NCBI GenBank assembly: GCA_964525935.1 | Contig: CAZGJZ010000004.1 | Coordinates: 186,001 to 250,000, forward strand | Origin: UBA2377 sp964525935 | GTDB lineage: Bacteria; Verrucomicrobiota; Verrucomicrobiia; Opitutales; Opitutaceae | DNA length: 64,000 nucleotides | Direction of reading: 5' to 3' | Shown: piece by piece, positions 7,522 to 17,634 of the stretch | Position numbering within the stretch: the stretch's first letter is position 1 | Layout of the letters: each line of letters begins with the position of its first letter | Notes under the pieces: model-generated | The model's input: only the letters and a program-made list of their open reading frames with translations | Database searches by the model: none | Told to the model about the DNA's origin: nothing | Translations under genes and position numbers: made by a program

Positions 7522-10500
7522 ATGATCACGAGACTGATCTCATTCGCCCTAGTTTTCGGCTTGGCGGCGACGGCGCACGCCAGTGTCTGGTTTTCTTCAA
7601 TCCCCAGTACCAAGCAGAGCGGCGTTGGTTATTACGTCGAGGCATCTGCGAGTGGAGGTAGCTATACACTGACCATCTACAAAAATGGCGGATACTTTGC
7701 CGGAGGTGGTTCTTCCCCAATTGGTGGCTCCACCACGGACTATGGGGTGCAGACGGTGAACTATCAGGCAGAGCTCTACGATTGGTATACGATGGATTAC
7801 GACTATGCGTATGCCTCAGTCTCGATCACGCCCGCGAACGCGGCTCCGACCATCAGTTGGACGCAGGCGCCATCCAGCGCCCAGGTGAATCAAACGTTTA
7901 CCATCGAGGCCAAGGGTGAGGACAGTAATGGCAACCTGACGAACGTTAAGATCTGGCGGGATGAGTCGCCTTTCGCGTTTGCAGGTGGAGGCACGGGCTC
8001 GGTTGGGTATTCGTCCAACACTTACAATCAGAGCACGGCCGGCACAGTTACTTTCAAAGCGGAGGCGCTAGACAGCAACGGGGCGAGTTCCGGATACATA
8101 TATCATTATGTGAGCATCTACAACAACGCCCCGACGATCCAGTGGCTCACGTTCCCGACTTATAATTCCTCCACTGGGAATTATGAAGTATATGTTAATC
8201 AGTATTTTATCGTGCAGGCACGGGGAAATGATGCGAATGGTAATCTGTCGTCCGTCTCGGTCTGGAAGAATGATTCACCGTTTGCTTTCAACGGCGGGGG
8301 CAGCGGCAGTCAGGGAGACTCCGATGCAAATGGGGCCACTGGCACCACCCCCGGCACCATTTCATTCAAGGCTTTGGCAGGAGATTCCGCAGGGGCTAAC
8401 TCGGGCTACATTTATCGCAATGTCACTGTGGTGAATCGTGCTCCGGCCACCCCATCGATCACCCCTTCCGGCACCGGCGTCACGAACGATGGAGGCGGGC
8501 AATACCACATCTATAACGAACCGCCGAACAACCAGATCACGGTCAGTTCCACGATGACTGATGCGGATGGCAACTTGGCCAACCACACCATTTATTACCA
8601 ACAGGTGACAGGGGCCAGTCCCGATCCTGGTAGCTGGATTGCGCTGACTAGTGGAACTCCCTCGGGCGGCTCTTCCAGCACGGTGAGCACGACACAGACG
8701 ATGCTGACGCCGGGCCGCTGGGACTTCCATGTCAACGGGCACGATGGCTACCTCGGCACCGGCGGAGCGTCGTTTACGCTCTACGTCTATGGTCTTACGA
8801 ACAACTCCACTTTCGTCAGCCAAGTGATTAACGGCCAGAGTAACCCAACCTCGCTGTCTTTGAATACGGGACAGACCGTGTCGGCGACCGTGACGATGAA
8901 AAATACGGGCACAAAACCGTGGAACGGTGACGCAACTCCTCATAAACTTAGCAGTCAAACTCCGACGGACAACACGAACTGGAGTCTGAACCGAGTGACG
9001 TTGCCCACTTCTACGATCAATCCGCCGCCTCAATCTGGCGACACCGCGGCCTTTACGTTCAATATCACCGCGCCGACGACGCCCGGCGCCTATACTTTCC
9101 AATGGCGGATGATCGAAGAGGGCTTTGGGCTGTTTGGTGCTTCCAGCACGGCCGTGACGGTGACGGTGAATGATACGATTGCACCGACGACGCCGAGCAG
9201 TCTTCAGTCGCCTAGTAAGACCCACAACAGCGTAAATCTGTCATGGACGGCATCCACGGATAATTCGGGTTCGGTCACTTACGCTATTTACCGTAATGGC
9301 GGCGGCTCGCCGATTGGAACTTCTGCCACTACGTCTTTCACAGACACCGGTCGCAGTCCCAACACGACTTACAGTTACACGGTCAAGGCTTATGACGCGG
9401 CCAGCAACTACTCTGCTGCCAGCAACAGTATTAACGTTACAACCAATGTTGATCCATATGCGGATGATGATGCGGATGGCATACCCAATGTCTGGGAATC
9501 GGCTAATGGCCTGAACCCAAACAGCGCAGGGGATGGGCAACTGGACCCGGATGGTGACGGCCTGACGAACGTGGCCGAATATAACCTTGGTAAGAATCCC
9601 CAGTCTTACAATGCCGGCACAAGCACCTTGGGCGGAACCATTCCCGGGGGCTGGCCGAATACGGCGGGCTCCTCCACCTACGCGGTGGGCATGACCGCGG
9701 GGTCGCTCGGAGTCGACAAGAACGGCGCGGCGAACTACAGCATTCCGCTCTGGGTGGTGCCCGGCACTTCGGGTATGCAACCGCAGTTGGCGCTCAACTA
9801 CTCCAGTCAAGCGGGCTCAAGTTGGCTAGGCTTTGGCTGGTCTCTGTCTGGGCTCTCGGCGATCACGCGCGGCCCCCAGACCAAGGCAACGGATGACAAT
9901 ATCACAGGCATCAGTTTTACGACTTCCGACCGGTTTTATCTCGATGGTCAGCGACTCATCGCGATCAGTGGCACGTATGGAGCCAATGGCACTGAATACC
10001 GCACGGAGTTAGATTCGATCTCTAGGATTATTTCTTACAATACGGCGGGCACCGGCCCCGCGTCCTTCAAGGTTTGGACCAAGGCTGGTCTGCTCATTGA
10101 ATTCGGAAACACAACGGATTCCGCCGCGGAAGCTCAGGGTCGGAGCGACATCCTGACCTGGGCGGTCAATAGTATCTCCGACACGAAGGGCAACGCCATG
10201 GACTTCGTCTACACGGAAAACACCACTACAGGTGAGCACAGGATTGATCGGATCAACTACACGCGGAATACCGGCGCCTCGCTGACAGCCTATGCCTCGG
10301 TGCGCTTTACCTACGAGAACCGCACTGACACTTTCAACGGCTACATCTCGGGCAGCAAGGTGGCGCGCTCCCAGCGGATTAAGACAATCGCGGCCTATTA
10401 TGGTGAAACCAAGGTGCGCGAATATACCCTAGACTATACGGAACGGACGAATACCGGGCGCAGCCTGTTGACAACCCTGCACGAAAAGGCGCCGGCCGAT

Positions 10501-13500
10501 AGCCGTGAGTATCCGCCGATGACTTTTGAGTATGACGAGGCGGAGACCGGATGGACCTCCTTGGGTTCAGCTTGGAACCTGCCAGTTTTGATTGGCGAGC
10601 ATCAGCAGACCAATGCCAAGGGCACGGGGTTTGTCGATTTGAACGGCGACGGTCGGCCCGACTTCGTGCAGTATCGCGTGTCCAATACAGGCACCAATTT
10701 GGGACGTGGGGCTTGGCTGAATACGGTCAATGGCTGGCAGGCGGCGGATGGCACCAGTGGCTCCGTGGATTATCGTTTGCCTGTGCCGCTCGCAAAGGAT
10801 GGTTCCACGAGCAGCAGCGTGCGGTTTGTGGATGTCAACAACGACGGTTTGGTCGATGTGACGAACGGTGAGAAAGTCTATCTCAACACTCCCGGCACAG
10901 GCTTTGTGGAAAGTGCGACATGGGCGTTTCCGCGTCCAGCGCTCAGCAGCACAATGCGCAGTGATTTTGAGGAAGCGATTCGTGAGCACATGGGCTGGGC
11001 TCATGGCACGACTGTAACCATCGACGACAACAGTTACTATTATAGCGGCAGCTTGGGTAGCTTTCAGGATGTGGATGGTGACGGTCGCCCCGATTTCGTC
11101 GGGTATATGGGAACCTACGTTTTGAATCACAGTTCTGATCCGGCCTTTTCCTATTCCAAAACCGAAGCAGATGGCTGGCGCAATACCGGCAGCGGATGGG
11201 AACGCGCGAGTAACTACGGCGGAGTTTCTGATCGCGCCCAAGGCTTCCGATTTATGGACGTCAATGCCGATGGTCGTTTGGATATCGTGCGCAAATGGTC
11301 CGGAAACAGCACGATCACGGGCGAAGCCTATCTCGGCACCGGCACAGGGTGGTCGATTCAAGGAACCAGCAGTCCTTTTATCCCGCCACTTACCTTGAAC
11401 GCCGGCACTGTCGGTAACGATAACGCACCTTTTGGCACAGAGGCAGCTGACGTTAATGGCGACGGGCTGATCGATTTGATTCAGAATAACAACTATGGCA
11501 CCAATGATGCCCGCTTAGGCACTGGCACCGGCTGGACTTCTTCTGAAAGCGCTTTCTACGCCCCGTTTAACCTGAGTGACAACAATACGCCATTGGGTGT
11601 GGCTTTGATGGATATTAATTCCGACGGCTTGGTAGATATCGTGAAGGGTTGGTATGGCAGTCAAGAAGTGCGGCTGGGCACGGGGCGAGGCTGGAGCAGT
11701 AATGTCTCGGCATATAACCTGCCCCGGCACACCGCTTCTACGGGCCACCCAACGACGGGTAGCGACTTGATCGACCTCGATGCCGACGGTGCCGTCGACC
11801 AGATCTGGAGTTGGCTAGAAGCGGGTGTCACCGCCAACGGTGCCGCGCTTAATAAGTCCAAGCCCGCCGACCGCTTGAAGAAGATCACCAACGGCTTTGG
11901 CGTGGCGGCCCAGCTGGCGTATGCTCCGCTCACGGAGCGCGATGGCAGCGGCAATTTCACTGTTTACGATAAAGGCACGGGTGGCCCGACGGGCACAATG
12001 AATGTCATCGGCCCCATGTATGTCGTCAAAACCGTGTCCAACGACGATGGCGCGGGCGGCCAGTATGCCGTCAACTACCGCTACGGCGGGCTGCGAGCCG
12101 ACCGGCTGCGCGGCAGCCTCGGCTTCGAGTGGACGCAGGCCACCGACAGCCGCACGAGCATCGTCAGCAAGACCACTTACAAGCAGGAGTATCCTTATAT
12201 CGGCATGGTGGCTACCACCGAGACCAAGTCGGGGAGCACGGTGCTCAGTTCCTCCTCGATCACCTACGCCGACAAGAACACGACGGGTGCGGTGAGATTG
12301 CCATACGCCTCCGTGGTCACCCAGACTTCCAACGACCTGAATGGTGCCGCCATCTCCTCAAGCACGACGACCACCCAGATCGACACCTACGGTAACGTCA
12401 CCTCAATGGTCGTCGATACGGGCGGTGGCTACACGAAGACCACGACCAATAGCTATACCGCCGACAACACGAGTCTCTGGCTGCTCGGTCGGTTGACCGG
12501 CTCCTCGGTAGCCTCCGCCGCGACAGGCAAAAGCACGCTCACCCGCGCCTCAAGTTTCACCTATCACGGCACCACGGGTCTGCTTGAGACTGAAACGGTT
12601 GAACCCGGCGACAACACCCTGAAACTCACCACGACCTACGGCTACGACGCCTTTGGTAACAAGACCTCGGTCTCGGTTGCGGGTCTGGCCATCACAGTGG
12701 ACAGCAGCGGCAATGTGTCCACCGGCTCATCCGTATCGCGCACCTCGGTCACTGCTTACGACAGCAAGGGTCGCTTCCCGATTTCGTCCACCAATGCCCT
12801 AGGCCACACCGAGACCTACGACGATTATGACCAAGGGCTCGGCGTCCTGAAATCGCTGACCGGTGCGAATAGCCTTACCACCACATGGACTTACGACAGC
12901 TTCGGAGTGAAGACTCGTGAGACCCGCGCCGACACGACGGTGACCGACTACCGGTTGCGCTGGGCTGGCAGCGGCGCGCCGGCTGGCTCTCATACCCAGG
13001 TCGAAATCGAATCCACCGGCTCGGTACCGTCACTTGTGTTCAACGACAGTTTCGGTCGGCCGCTTTGGGGACTTGGCATCAATGGTGATGGCGCGATCGT
13101 CTACCAGAAGACGGCCTACGACAGCATGGGCCGAGCCTATGCCAAATCCAATCCCTACTATAACGATGGTTCCACCATCTATTGGACTCAGACTGCCAGC
13201 TACGATGCGCTCAACCGTCCGCTCTCCGTGCAGACGCCCGACGATACGTCGAGCTACGTTACGACCAGTTACAGTTACAACGGTCGCGAGACCTCGGTGA
13301 CCGATCCCTTGGGCCGTGTCGCTCGTTCGACTGTAAACACCCAGGGCTGGTTGATCGAGGCTGTCCGAAACAATGCGGGTGGCGCGAACGACCGCGCAGT
13401 GGTCACTCATGATTACGATGCGCTGGGCAACCTTACTTCGACAGTGGCTGCCGGGGTCACGACGACGCTGGCCTACGATCTGCGCGGCCGGAAGACCAGC

Positions 13501-16110
13501 ATGGTCGATCCTGACATGGGCACGTGGCTGTATCGCTATAATATCTTCGGCGAACTCATCTGGCAAAAGGATGCCAAGGGCCAGGTTTCTACACTCGCTT
13601 ACGATGCGCTCGGTCGGCTGACGAGCCGGGTCGAGACGGAGGGCACGACCACTTGGACCTACGACACCTCGGCGACAAAAGGCGTGGGCAAGCTTCATAC
13701 CGTGAGCGCGCCAGGCAGCTACAGCGAGACCTACACCTACGACAGCTACGGTCGTCCGTCTGCGCTGGCTCGGGTGATCGACGGCAGCACCTATTCGACT
13801 TCGCAGACTTACGACAGCGCGAGCCGGCTGCAAAACACGGTTTATCCGACGGGGTTCCAAACCCGGAACTATTACAACGCGTTCGGCTACCTGAAAGAAG
13901 TGCGCCGGGCGGATTCGGGCCGCACCGACGTTTACTGGATGGCGGACCATTACGCGGTGACCGGCCAGATCGACGGGGAGGTGTATGGCAACGGCTTGGT
14001 GAACGACCGGGTGTTTAGCGTAAAAACGGGTCGACTGACCGGCGCCGCGGTTGGCAAAGGCTTTGAGTCCTCCTCACCTTACTCGGTGCAATACCTGACC
14101 TATGCGCGCGATGCGATGGGCAACGTGACGGGGCGCAACGACACCGCGCCGGGCGTGGGCCGTAGCGAGGTATTTGTGTATGACGGGCTGGACCGGCTGA
14201 CGAGCCAAACGGTGAACAGCGGGACGGCGGTGACAGTAGGCTATGATGCGAAAGGCAATATCACGAGTAAGTCGGATGTCGGCACCTACGCCTACGCGGG
14301 CACCGGGCCGCATGCCTTGTCCGGGGTATCCGGCGGCACGCTGGGCACCCAGACCTACGCCTACGACGCCAATGGGAACATGACGGGCGGCGGTGGGCGG
14401 ACGATCACGTGGAAGTCGTTTAACCAAGTGGCGAGCATCACGAAGGGGAGTTACTCAAGCACGTTCAGCTTCGGGGCGAACCATGAGCGGGTAAAACAGG
14501 TGTCGCATCTCGGCACGACGATCTATGTCGGCTCACTCTATGAGAAGGTGACCAACGGTGCGGCCTTCGAGCACAAGCACTACATTTTTGCTCCGACGGG
14601 CCGCATCGCGGTTTACGCCGAACGCAGCGACCTGTCGAAGGACTTAAGATACTTCCATACCGACGGACTAGGCTCGATCACTGCGGTCTCAAATGAATTA
14701 GGCACCGTGCTGAAACGTTTCGCCTTCGACGCTTGGGGCAAGCGGATCGATCCGGGCACCAGCAGCGTGATCACCGGGACAACCGCGGCCGGGTTTAACC
14801 GTGGATTTACCGACCACGAGCAGCTCGATGACCTCGGGCTCGTCCACATGAACGGCCGCGTCTATGATCCGGTGCTGGGGAGGTTCCTGAGTGCCGATCC
14901 GTTTGTTGGCGACGTAGGGGATAGTCAGGAATACAATCGCTACTCGTATCTGACGAATAATCCGCTGGGCGGGACTGATCCGAGTGGGTTCTTCAGCCTC
15001 AAGGATGTGGTGAAAATCGTGGCTGTTGTTGCGCTTGCGTGGGCCGGTGCTGGTTTCGCGATCTACGCTGTTGGAGCAGGCTCTGGGGCTACTGTTGCAG
15101 GCTCATTTGCGGCCCTCGCTGGTAATGGGGCGACTCTTACGTTGGCTGGAGCGGTCTCCGCTGGTGCAGGAGCGGGATTCGCGTCGGGTTTTGCGGGATC
15201 ATTGCTCAATGGCGGGAGTATTGGCGATGCGTTTAAGGCCGGTGTCGTTGGTGGCATAGTTGGTGGTATCGGAGGTGGCTTGGCTCATGGCATAGGAACA
15301 CTATTCGAAGGTGTCACTGGTTTCGAAGGCTGGTCAGGACGTGCGCTATCGCATGGCTTGGTGCAGGGCGGGGCCGCAGAGTTACAAGGCGGGCAGTTCC
15401 GACATGGATTCTATGTAGGATTTGCTACAGCCGGAGCATCGCCGGGTATTGGTTTGTTGCCGAAGCAAGCGCGCTGGATTGGTGCAGCAGTAGTTGGAGG
15501 AACTGCGTCAGCACTTGGCGGTGGTAAGTTCGCCAACGGGGCTGTAAGTGGAGCGTTTCAGTATCTGCTAAACGACAGCCAACACGGGAAACGGAGCACA
15601 AGAGAAGCCATAGTTATCAATAAAAATACCGATGCCTACAAACGATTGAGAGCAGATGCGGAAGCGCAGTTAGAAGCTGCTCCCAATAGCGTAATCTTTG
15701 AGGTGACTAATTTTGAAGATGGTATCCGGCAAGTTGAGGCTGAAGCTGCAGCTGGTGGCAAATTCGACCGGGTTTTCTTTTCTGACCACTCAAACCAAAA
15801 TGGGGCCTATTTTGATTCCAGTATCTTGTATATTGTTCATCAACCTGCAGTGATGACTGCTCTCGCAAATAGCCTGACACCGCGTGGCACCATTTGGCTA
15901 GATGGTTGCCTCACTGGAATGCATGCCAATAAGGGAATGGCGTCCCCAAGTGGCTGGCCTGCGAAAGACCTAGCTGTCGCAACGGGGCATGCAGTGATCG
16001 CAACGCGTGGATTAACAAAATTAAATGCGTGGTCTTTTGGGCCTTACATTCACGGAGCAGATTTTTTTAAACGTGCGCAACTGAAGGATTTTTACCGCTA
16101 TAATCCATGA
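7522..16110 (+). CDS. giant SpvB/RHS polymorphic-toxin-like protein
   Basis: A 2862-residue exported protein. Domains in order: Sec signal peptide 1-20; two similar Ig-like repeats, about 106-200 and 200-304; further beta domains to 550; fibronectin-III-like domain about 553-643; Asp-rich calcium-binding (thrombospondin type 3) segment about 643-695; SpvB-like domain from about 729; seven FG-GAP/VCBS repeats of LNGDGRPDF type between about 1033 and 1420; TcB-middle-like region; YD/RHS repeats to about 2440; RHS core-end motif (YDPVLGRFLSADP ... DPSG) about 2447-2487. A Gly/Ala-rich hydrophobic linker (2490-2690) precedes a unique tip, 2693-2862. The layout is that of TcB/RHS shells enclosing a C-terminal effector. 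It overlaps the next gene by 4 nt. Confidence 0.93.
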   Translation: MITRLISFALVFGLAATAHASVWFSSIPSTKQSGVGYYVEASASGGSYTLTIYKNGGYFAGGGSSPIGGSTTDYGVQTVNYQAELYDWYTMDYDYAYASVSITPANAAPTISWTQAPSSAQVNQTFTIEAKGEDSNGNLTNVKIWRDESPFAFAGGGTGSVGYSSNTYNQSTAGTVTFKAEALDSNGASSGYIYHYVSIYNNAPTIQWLTFPTYNSSTGNYEVYVNQYFIVQARGNDANGNLSSVSVWKNDSPFAFNGGGSGSQGDSDANGATGTTPGTISFKALAGDSAGANSGYIYRNVTVVNRAPATPSITPSGTGVTNDGGGQYHIYNEPPNNQITVSSTMTDADGNLANHTIYYQQVTGASPDPGSWIALTSGTPSGGSSSTVSTTQTMLTPGRWDFHVNGHDGYLGTGGASFTLYVYGLTNNSTFVSQVINGQSNPTSLSLNTGQTVSATVTMKNTGTKPWNGDATPHKLSSQTPTDNTNWSLNRVTLPTSTINPPPQSGDTAAFTFNITAPTTPGAYTFQWRMIEEGFGLFGASSTAVTVTVNDTIAPTTPSSLQSPSKTHNSVNLSWTASTDNSGSVTYAIYRNGGGSPIGTSATTSFTDTGRSPNTTYSYTVKAYDAASNYSAASNSINVTTNVDPYADDDADGIPNVWESANGLNPNSAGDGQLDPDGDGLTNVAEYNLGKNPQSYNAGTSTLGGTIPGGWPNTAGSSTYAVGMTAGSLGVDKNGAANYSIPLWVVPGTSGMQPQLALNYSSQAGSSWLGFGWSLSGLSAITRGPQTKATDDNITGISFTTSDRFYLDGQRLIAISGTYGANGTEYRTELDSISRIISYNTAGTGPASFKVWTKAGLLIEFGNTTDSAAEAQGRSDILTWAVNSISDTKGNAMDFVYTENTTTGEHRIDRINYTRNTGASLTAYASVRFTYENRTDTFNGYISGSKVARSQRIKTIAAYYGETKVREYTLDYTERTNTGRSLLTTLHEKAPADSREYPPMTFEYDEAETGWTSLGSAWNLPVLIGEHQQTNAKGTGFVDLNGDGRPDFVQYRVSNTGTNLGRGAWLNTVNGWQAADGTSGSVDYRLPVPLAKDGSTSSSVRFVDVNNDGLVDVTNGEKVYLNTPGTGFVESATWAFPRPALSSTMRSDFEEAIREHMGWAHGTTVTIDDNSYYYSGSLGSFQDVDGDGRPDFVGYMGTYVLNHSSDPAFSYSKTEADGWRNTGSGWERASNYGGVSDRAQGFRFMDVNADGRLDIVRKWSGNSTITGEAYLGTGTGWSIQGTSSPFIPPLTLNAGTVGNDNAPFGTEAADVNGDGLIDLIQNNNYGTNDARLGTGTGWTSSESAFYAPFNLSDNNTPLGVALMDINSDGLVDIVKGWYGSQEVRLGTGRGWSSNVSAYNLPRHTASTGHPTTGSDLIDLDADGAVDQIWSWLEAGVTANGAALNKSKPADRLKKITNGFGVAAQLAYAPLTERDGSGNFTVYDKGTGGPTGTMNVIGPMYVVKTVSNDDGAGGQYAVNYRYGGLRADRLRGSLGFEWTQATDSRTSIVSKTTYKQEYPYIGMVATTETKSGSTVLSSSSITYADKNTTGAVRLPYASVVTQTSNDLNGAAISSSTTTTQIDTYGNVTSMVVDTGGGYTKTTTNSYTADNTSLWLLGRLTGSSVASAATGKSTLTRASSFTYHGTTGLLETETVEPGDNTLKLTTTYGYDAFGNKTSVSVAGLAITVDSSGNVSTGSSVSRTSVTAYDSKGRFPISSTNALGHTETYDDYDQGLGVLKSLTGANSLTTTWTYDSFGVKTRETRADTTVTDYRLRWAGSGAPAGSHTQVEIESTGSVPSLVFNDSFGRPLWGLGINGDGAIVYQKTAYDSMGRAYAKSNPYYNDGSTIYWTQTASYDALNRPLSVQTPDDTSSYVTTSYSYNGRETSVTDPLGRVARSTVNTQGWLIEAVRNNAGGANDRAVVTHDYDALGNLTSTVAAGVTTTLAYDLRGRKTSMVDPDMGTWLYRYNIFGELIWQKDAKGQVSTLAYDALGRLTSRVETEGTTTWTYDTSATKGVGKLHTVSAPGSYSETYTYDSYGRPSALARVIDGSTYSTSQTYDSASRLQNTVYPTGFQTRNYYNAFGYLKEVRRADSGRTDVYWMADHYAVTGQIDGEVYGNGLVNDRVFSVKTGRLTGAAVGKGFESSSPYSVQYLTYARDAMGNVTGRNDTAPGVGRSEVFVYDGLDRLTSQTVNSGTAVTVGYDAKGNITSKSDVGTYAYAGTGPHALSGVSGGTLGTQTYAYDANGNMTGGGGRTITWKSFNQVASITKGSYSSTFSFGANHERVKQVSHLGTTIYVGSLYEKVTNGAAFEHKHYIFAPTGRIAVYAERSDLSKDLRYFHTDGLGSITAVSNELGTVLKRFAFDAWGKRIDPGTSSVITGTTAAGFNRGFTDHEQLDDLGLVHMNGRVYDPVLGRFLSADPFVGDVGDSQEYNRYSYLTNNPLGGTDPSGFFSLKDVVKIVAVVALAWAGAGFAIYAVGAGSGATVAGSFAALAGNGATLTLAGAVSAGAGAGFASGFAGSLLNGGSIGDAFKAGVVGGIVGGIGGGLAHGIGTLFEGVTGFEGWSGRALSHGLVQGGAAELQGGQFRHGFYVGFATAGASPGIGLLPKQARWIGAAVVGGTASALGGGKFANGAVSGAFQYLLNDSQHGKRSTREAIVINKNTDAYKRLRADAEAQLEAAPNSVIFEVTNFEDGIRQVEAEAAAGGKFDRVFFSDHSNQNGAYFDSSILYIVHQPAVMTALANSLTPRGTIWLDGCLTGMHANKGMASPSGWPAKDLAVATGHAVIATRGLTKLNAWSFGPYIHGADFFKRAQLKDFYRYNP
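15598..16107 (+). other. C-terminal tip, candidate caspase-like domain
   Basis: Last 170 residues of the RHS protein, in the place where polymorphic toxins carry their effector. A strand ending FFSDHS (His2756) and, 40 residues later, a strand IWLDGC (Cys2796) reproduce the clan CD order: beta strand-His, then beta strand-Cys, as in caspases, DUF4347 and similar peptidases. The first element usually reads S-H-G; here it is D-H-S. A peptidase activity is therefore only a hypothesis. Codon use is more AT-rich than the RHS core, consistent with tip exchange. Confidence 0.42.
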
Positions 16111-16661
16111 TCAATTCAATCTGTAGAATCATTGCACTGTTGGCCTTCGTCAGCTGCTCTTTGACGGCTCAGGAGCTTCAGATGGAGCTCCGGATGGAAG
16201 TCATGCCGGAAACTGTCTTTACGAGATTGTTGCGGATCATCGGCAAGCAGAAGCAATCGTTTCTAATTACAACGACACTGATAAATGTAGGAGTTGCTCC
16301 GCTTACGGTTCTATGTGGTCCGCCATCTATCATTCAATTGCCATCTAAACGTTTTAGCTACGTGCACACCATACTCCCAAAAAGGAGCGCCAGTGGCACA
16401 GTTTTAGCAGTTCCATCACTATCCGATTTACGTCTGGTCACGCTTCCACCGGGCGGGAAGATCGACTTGGCACCAATTCAGACTTTTCCAACCGAGGGCG
16501 ACCTGAGTGAAGGCAAATTTCAAGTTCGATATTATGTAGATCCCTATTTCCAGGAATCACTCGGAGTTTGGGTCGGGGAGTTGAGAGCCGAATGGCCAAA
16601 AGGGCCAAACAAAGACCTCAAGCAAAGACCTCAAACAAAGACCTCACGTCTTGACTCTTGA
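16107..16661 (+). CDS. small exported protein, candidate immunity
   Basis: A 184-residue protein whose start overlaps the RHS stop (ATGA). It begins with a Sec signal or anchor (about 1-21, IIALLAFVSCSLTAQ; a lipoprotein site at Cys17 is possible but not canonical). The remainder is beta-rich, and the C-terminal 15 residues are encoded by a 13-bp tandem repeat, which may extend the natural end. The family is not recognised. A small gene coupled directly behind a polymorphic toxin is often its immunity protein, and an exported form would fit a target outside the cytoplasm. It is AT-richer than its left neighbour, like the toxin tip. Confidence 0.6.
   Translation: MINSICRIIALLAFVSCSLTAQELQMELRMEVMPETVFTRLLRIIGKQKQSFLITTTLINVGVAPLTVLCGPPSIIQLPSKRFSYVHTILPKRSASGTVLAVPSLSDLRLVTLPPGGKIDLAPIQTFPTEGDLSEGKFQVRYYVDPYFQESLGVWVGELRAEWPKGPNKDLKQRPQTKTSRLDS
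16610..16646 (+). repeat. 13-bp tandem repeat, three copies
   Basis: CAAAGACCTCA occurs at 16610-16620, 16623-16633 and 16636-16646 with a 13-bp period. Since 13 is not divisible by 3, each copy is read in a different frame at the 3' end of the small exported protein gene. Changes in copy number would alter the C-terminus. Confidence 0.85.
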
Positions 16662-16974
16662 TTGATGGTTGAGCGAAGCGGAGGTAAGGCATGGCGAATG
16701 CGTTGTTACCGATCTTTCTCTGGTCGTAAAATTTGCCAAATTGTCCTCGTAGGGGGTTGCGGGTGAAAACGAGCACATAGATTTGACCCACATGCGAGCG
16801 TCTAAAATTGACCCGCCCTGTGGTGACGCCGGCCGATCTTTGGAGCACCCACGCAGTGGGGCGAAGGTTGATGAAAGAGCGGACGGTGATTTTACGCCTG
16901 AGACAGCTTCTCCTGATTGGACAAGTTTTGATTGCGCAAGTAAGATTCCTCCGGACAAATAGACGTTACCCCTT
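16662..16974 (-). mobile_element. possible IS terminus remnant
   Basis: A 313-nt stretch without a convincing gene. On the minus strand it contains two spaced copies of a GGGTCAA-type element (around 16789-16798 and 16808-16817), resembling the multiple terminal repeats of IS21-like elements. Short open frames here look like read-through of such an end. No transposase domain remains. The promoter of the response regulator at 16975 must also lie at the right side. Confidence 0.25.
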
Positions 16975-17634
16975 ATGGCAGTGAGAGTAGTTATCGTCGA
17001 AGATCACGAAATGATTCGCGAATACGTTCGAGGGATTTGCATGGATGAATTGGGCTACGAAGTAGTGGGCGAGGCAGAATGTGGAGGTGAAGCCGAAAAC
17101 CTGGTCAAGAGCGCGAAGCCGGATATGCTGATTTCAGATCTAAAACTGCCTGATGAAGACGGGTTTGAAGTGGCCAAGAAAGCTCGCGCAGCACGTTCAG
17201 ACCTCCGGATTATTTTTATGTCAGCCTACTGTGATGCGGTCACCGTGCAGCGGATCGAGCAAGCGAGGGCCCATGGGTTTATTGATAAGAATTACGGCAA
17301 GAAAGCTGAGTTCAAGCTGGCCCTGCAGACTGTGATGAGGGGCGGAACATACTTCGCTCAGACCTATAAAATTGTATTGAGCCAGCTGCATACCGATCCG
17401 CTTACCTTCTACAAATTGCTGACAGGTCGAGAGCAGCAAGTGATCGGTTTTATTGCCTGCGCCATGACTAATAGCGAAATTGCCGAGCGACTCAACCGGA
17501 AGGCGAGCACCATCGAGACCCATAGGCGCAACATCATGCGGAAACTAGGTATCGATAGCGCACCACGGCTGATCAAGTATGCGATCGATCACGGTTTTGT
17601 AAATTTTCTGACGCAGGTGCGCAATCCCCGGTAA
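16975..17634 (+). CDS. NarL/LuxR-type response regulator
   Basis: A 219-residue two-component regulator. The receiver domain is at about 4-120, with acidic residues Glu9/Asp10, phosphoacceptor Asp55 (LISDLKLP), a Ser in FMSA and Lys104-like DKN. The LuxR-type HTH is at about 148-210 (LTGREQQVIGFIACAMTNSEIAERL... STIETHRRNIMRKLGI in shortened form). It is expected to bind DNA as a dimer after phosphorylation. No histidine kinase is adjacent, so it is an orphan here. It is separated by long spacers from both neighbours. Confidence 0.93.
   Translation: MAVRVVIVEDHEMIREYVRGICMDELGYEVVGEAECGGEAENLVKSAKPDMLISDLKLPDEDGFEVAKKARAARSDLRIIFMSAYCDAVTVQRIEQARAHGFIDKNYGKKAEFKLALQTVMRGGTYFAQTYKIVLSQLHTDPLTFYKLLTGREQQVIGFIACAMTNSEIAERLNRKASTIETHRRNIMRKLGIDSAPRLIKYAIDHGFVNFLTQVRNPR

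Noticed and set aside
7840..8440. Possible CRISPR or DNA repeat array in the RHS 5' half
   Set aside because: The similarity is at protein level (Ig-like repeats) with no regular spacing of identical DNA units.
8362..9810. Long minus-strand frames opposite the RHS gene
   Set aside because: Arg/Gly/Val-rich antisense shadows of the repetitive plus-strand coding sequence.
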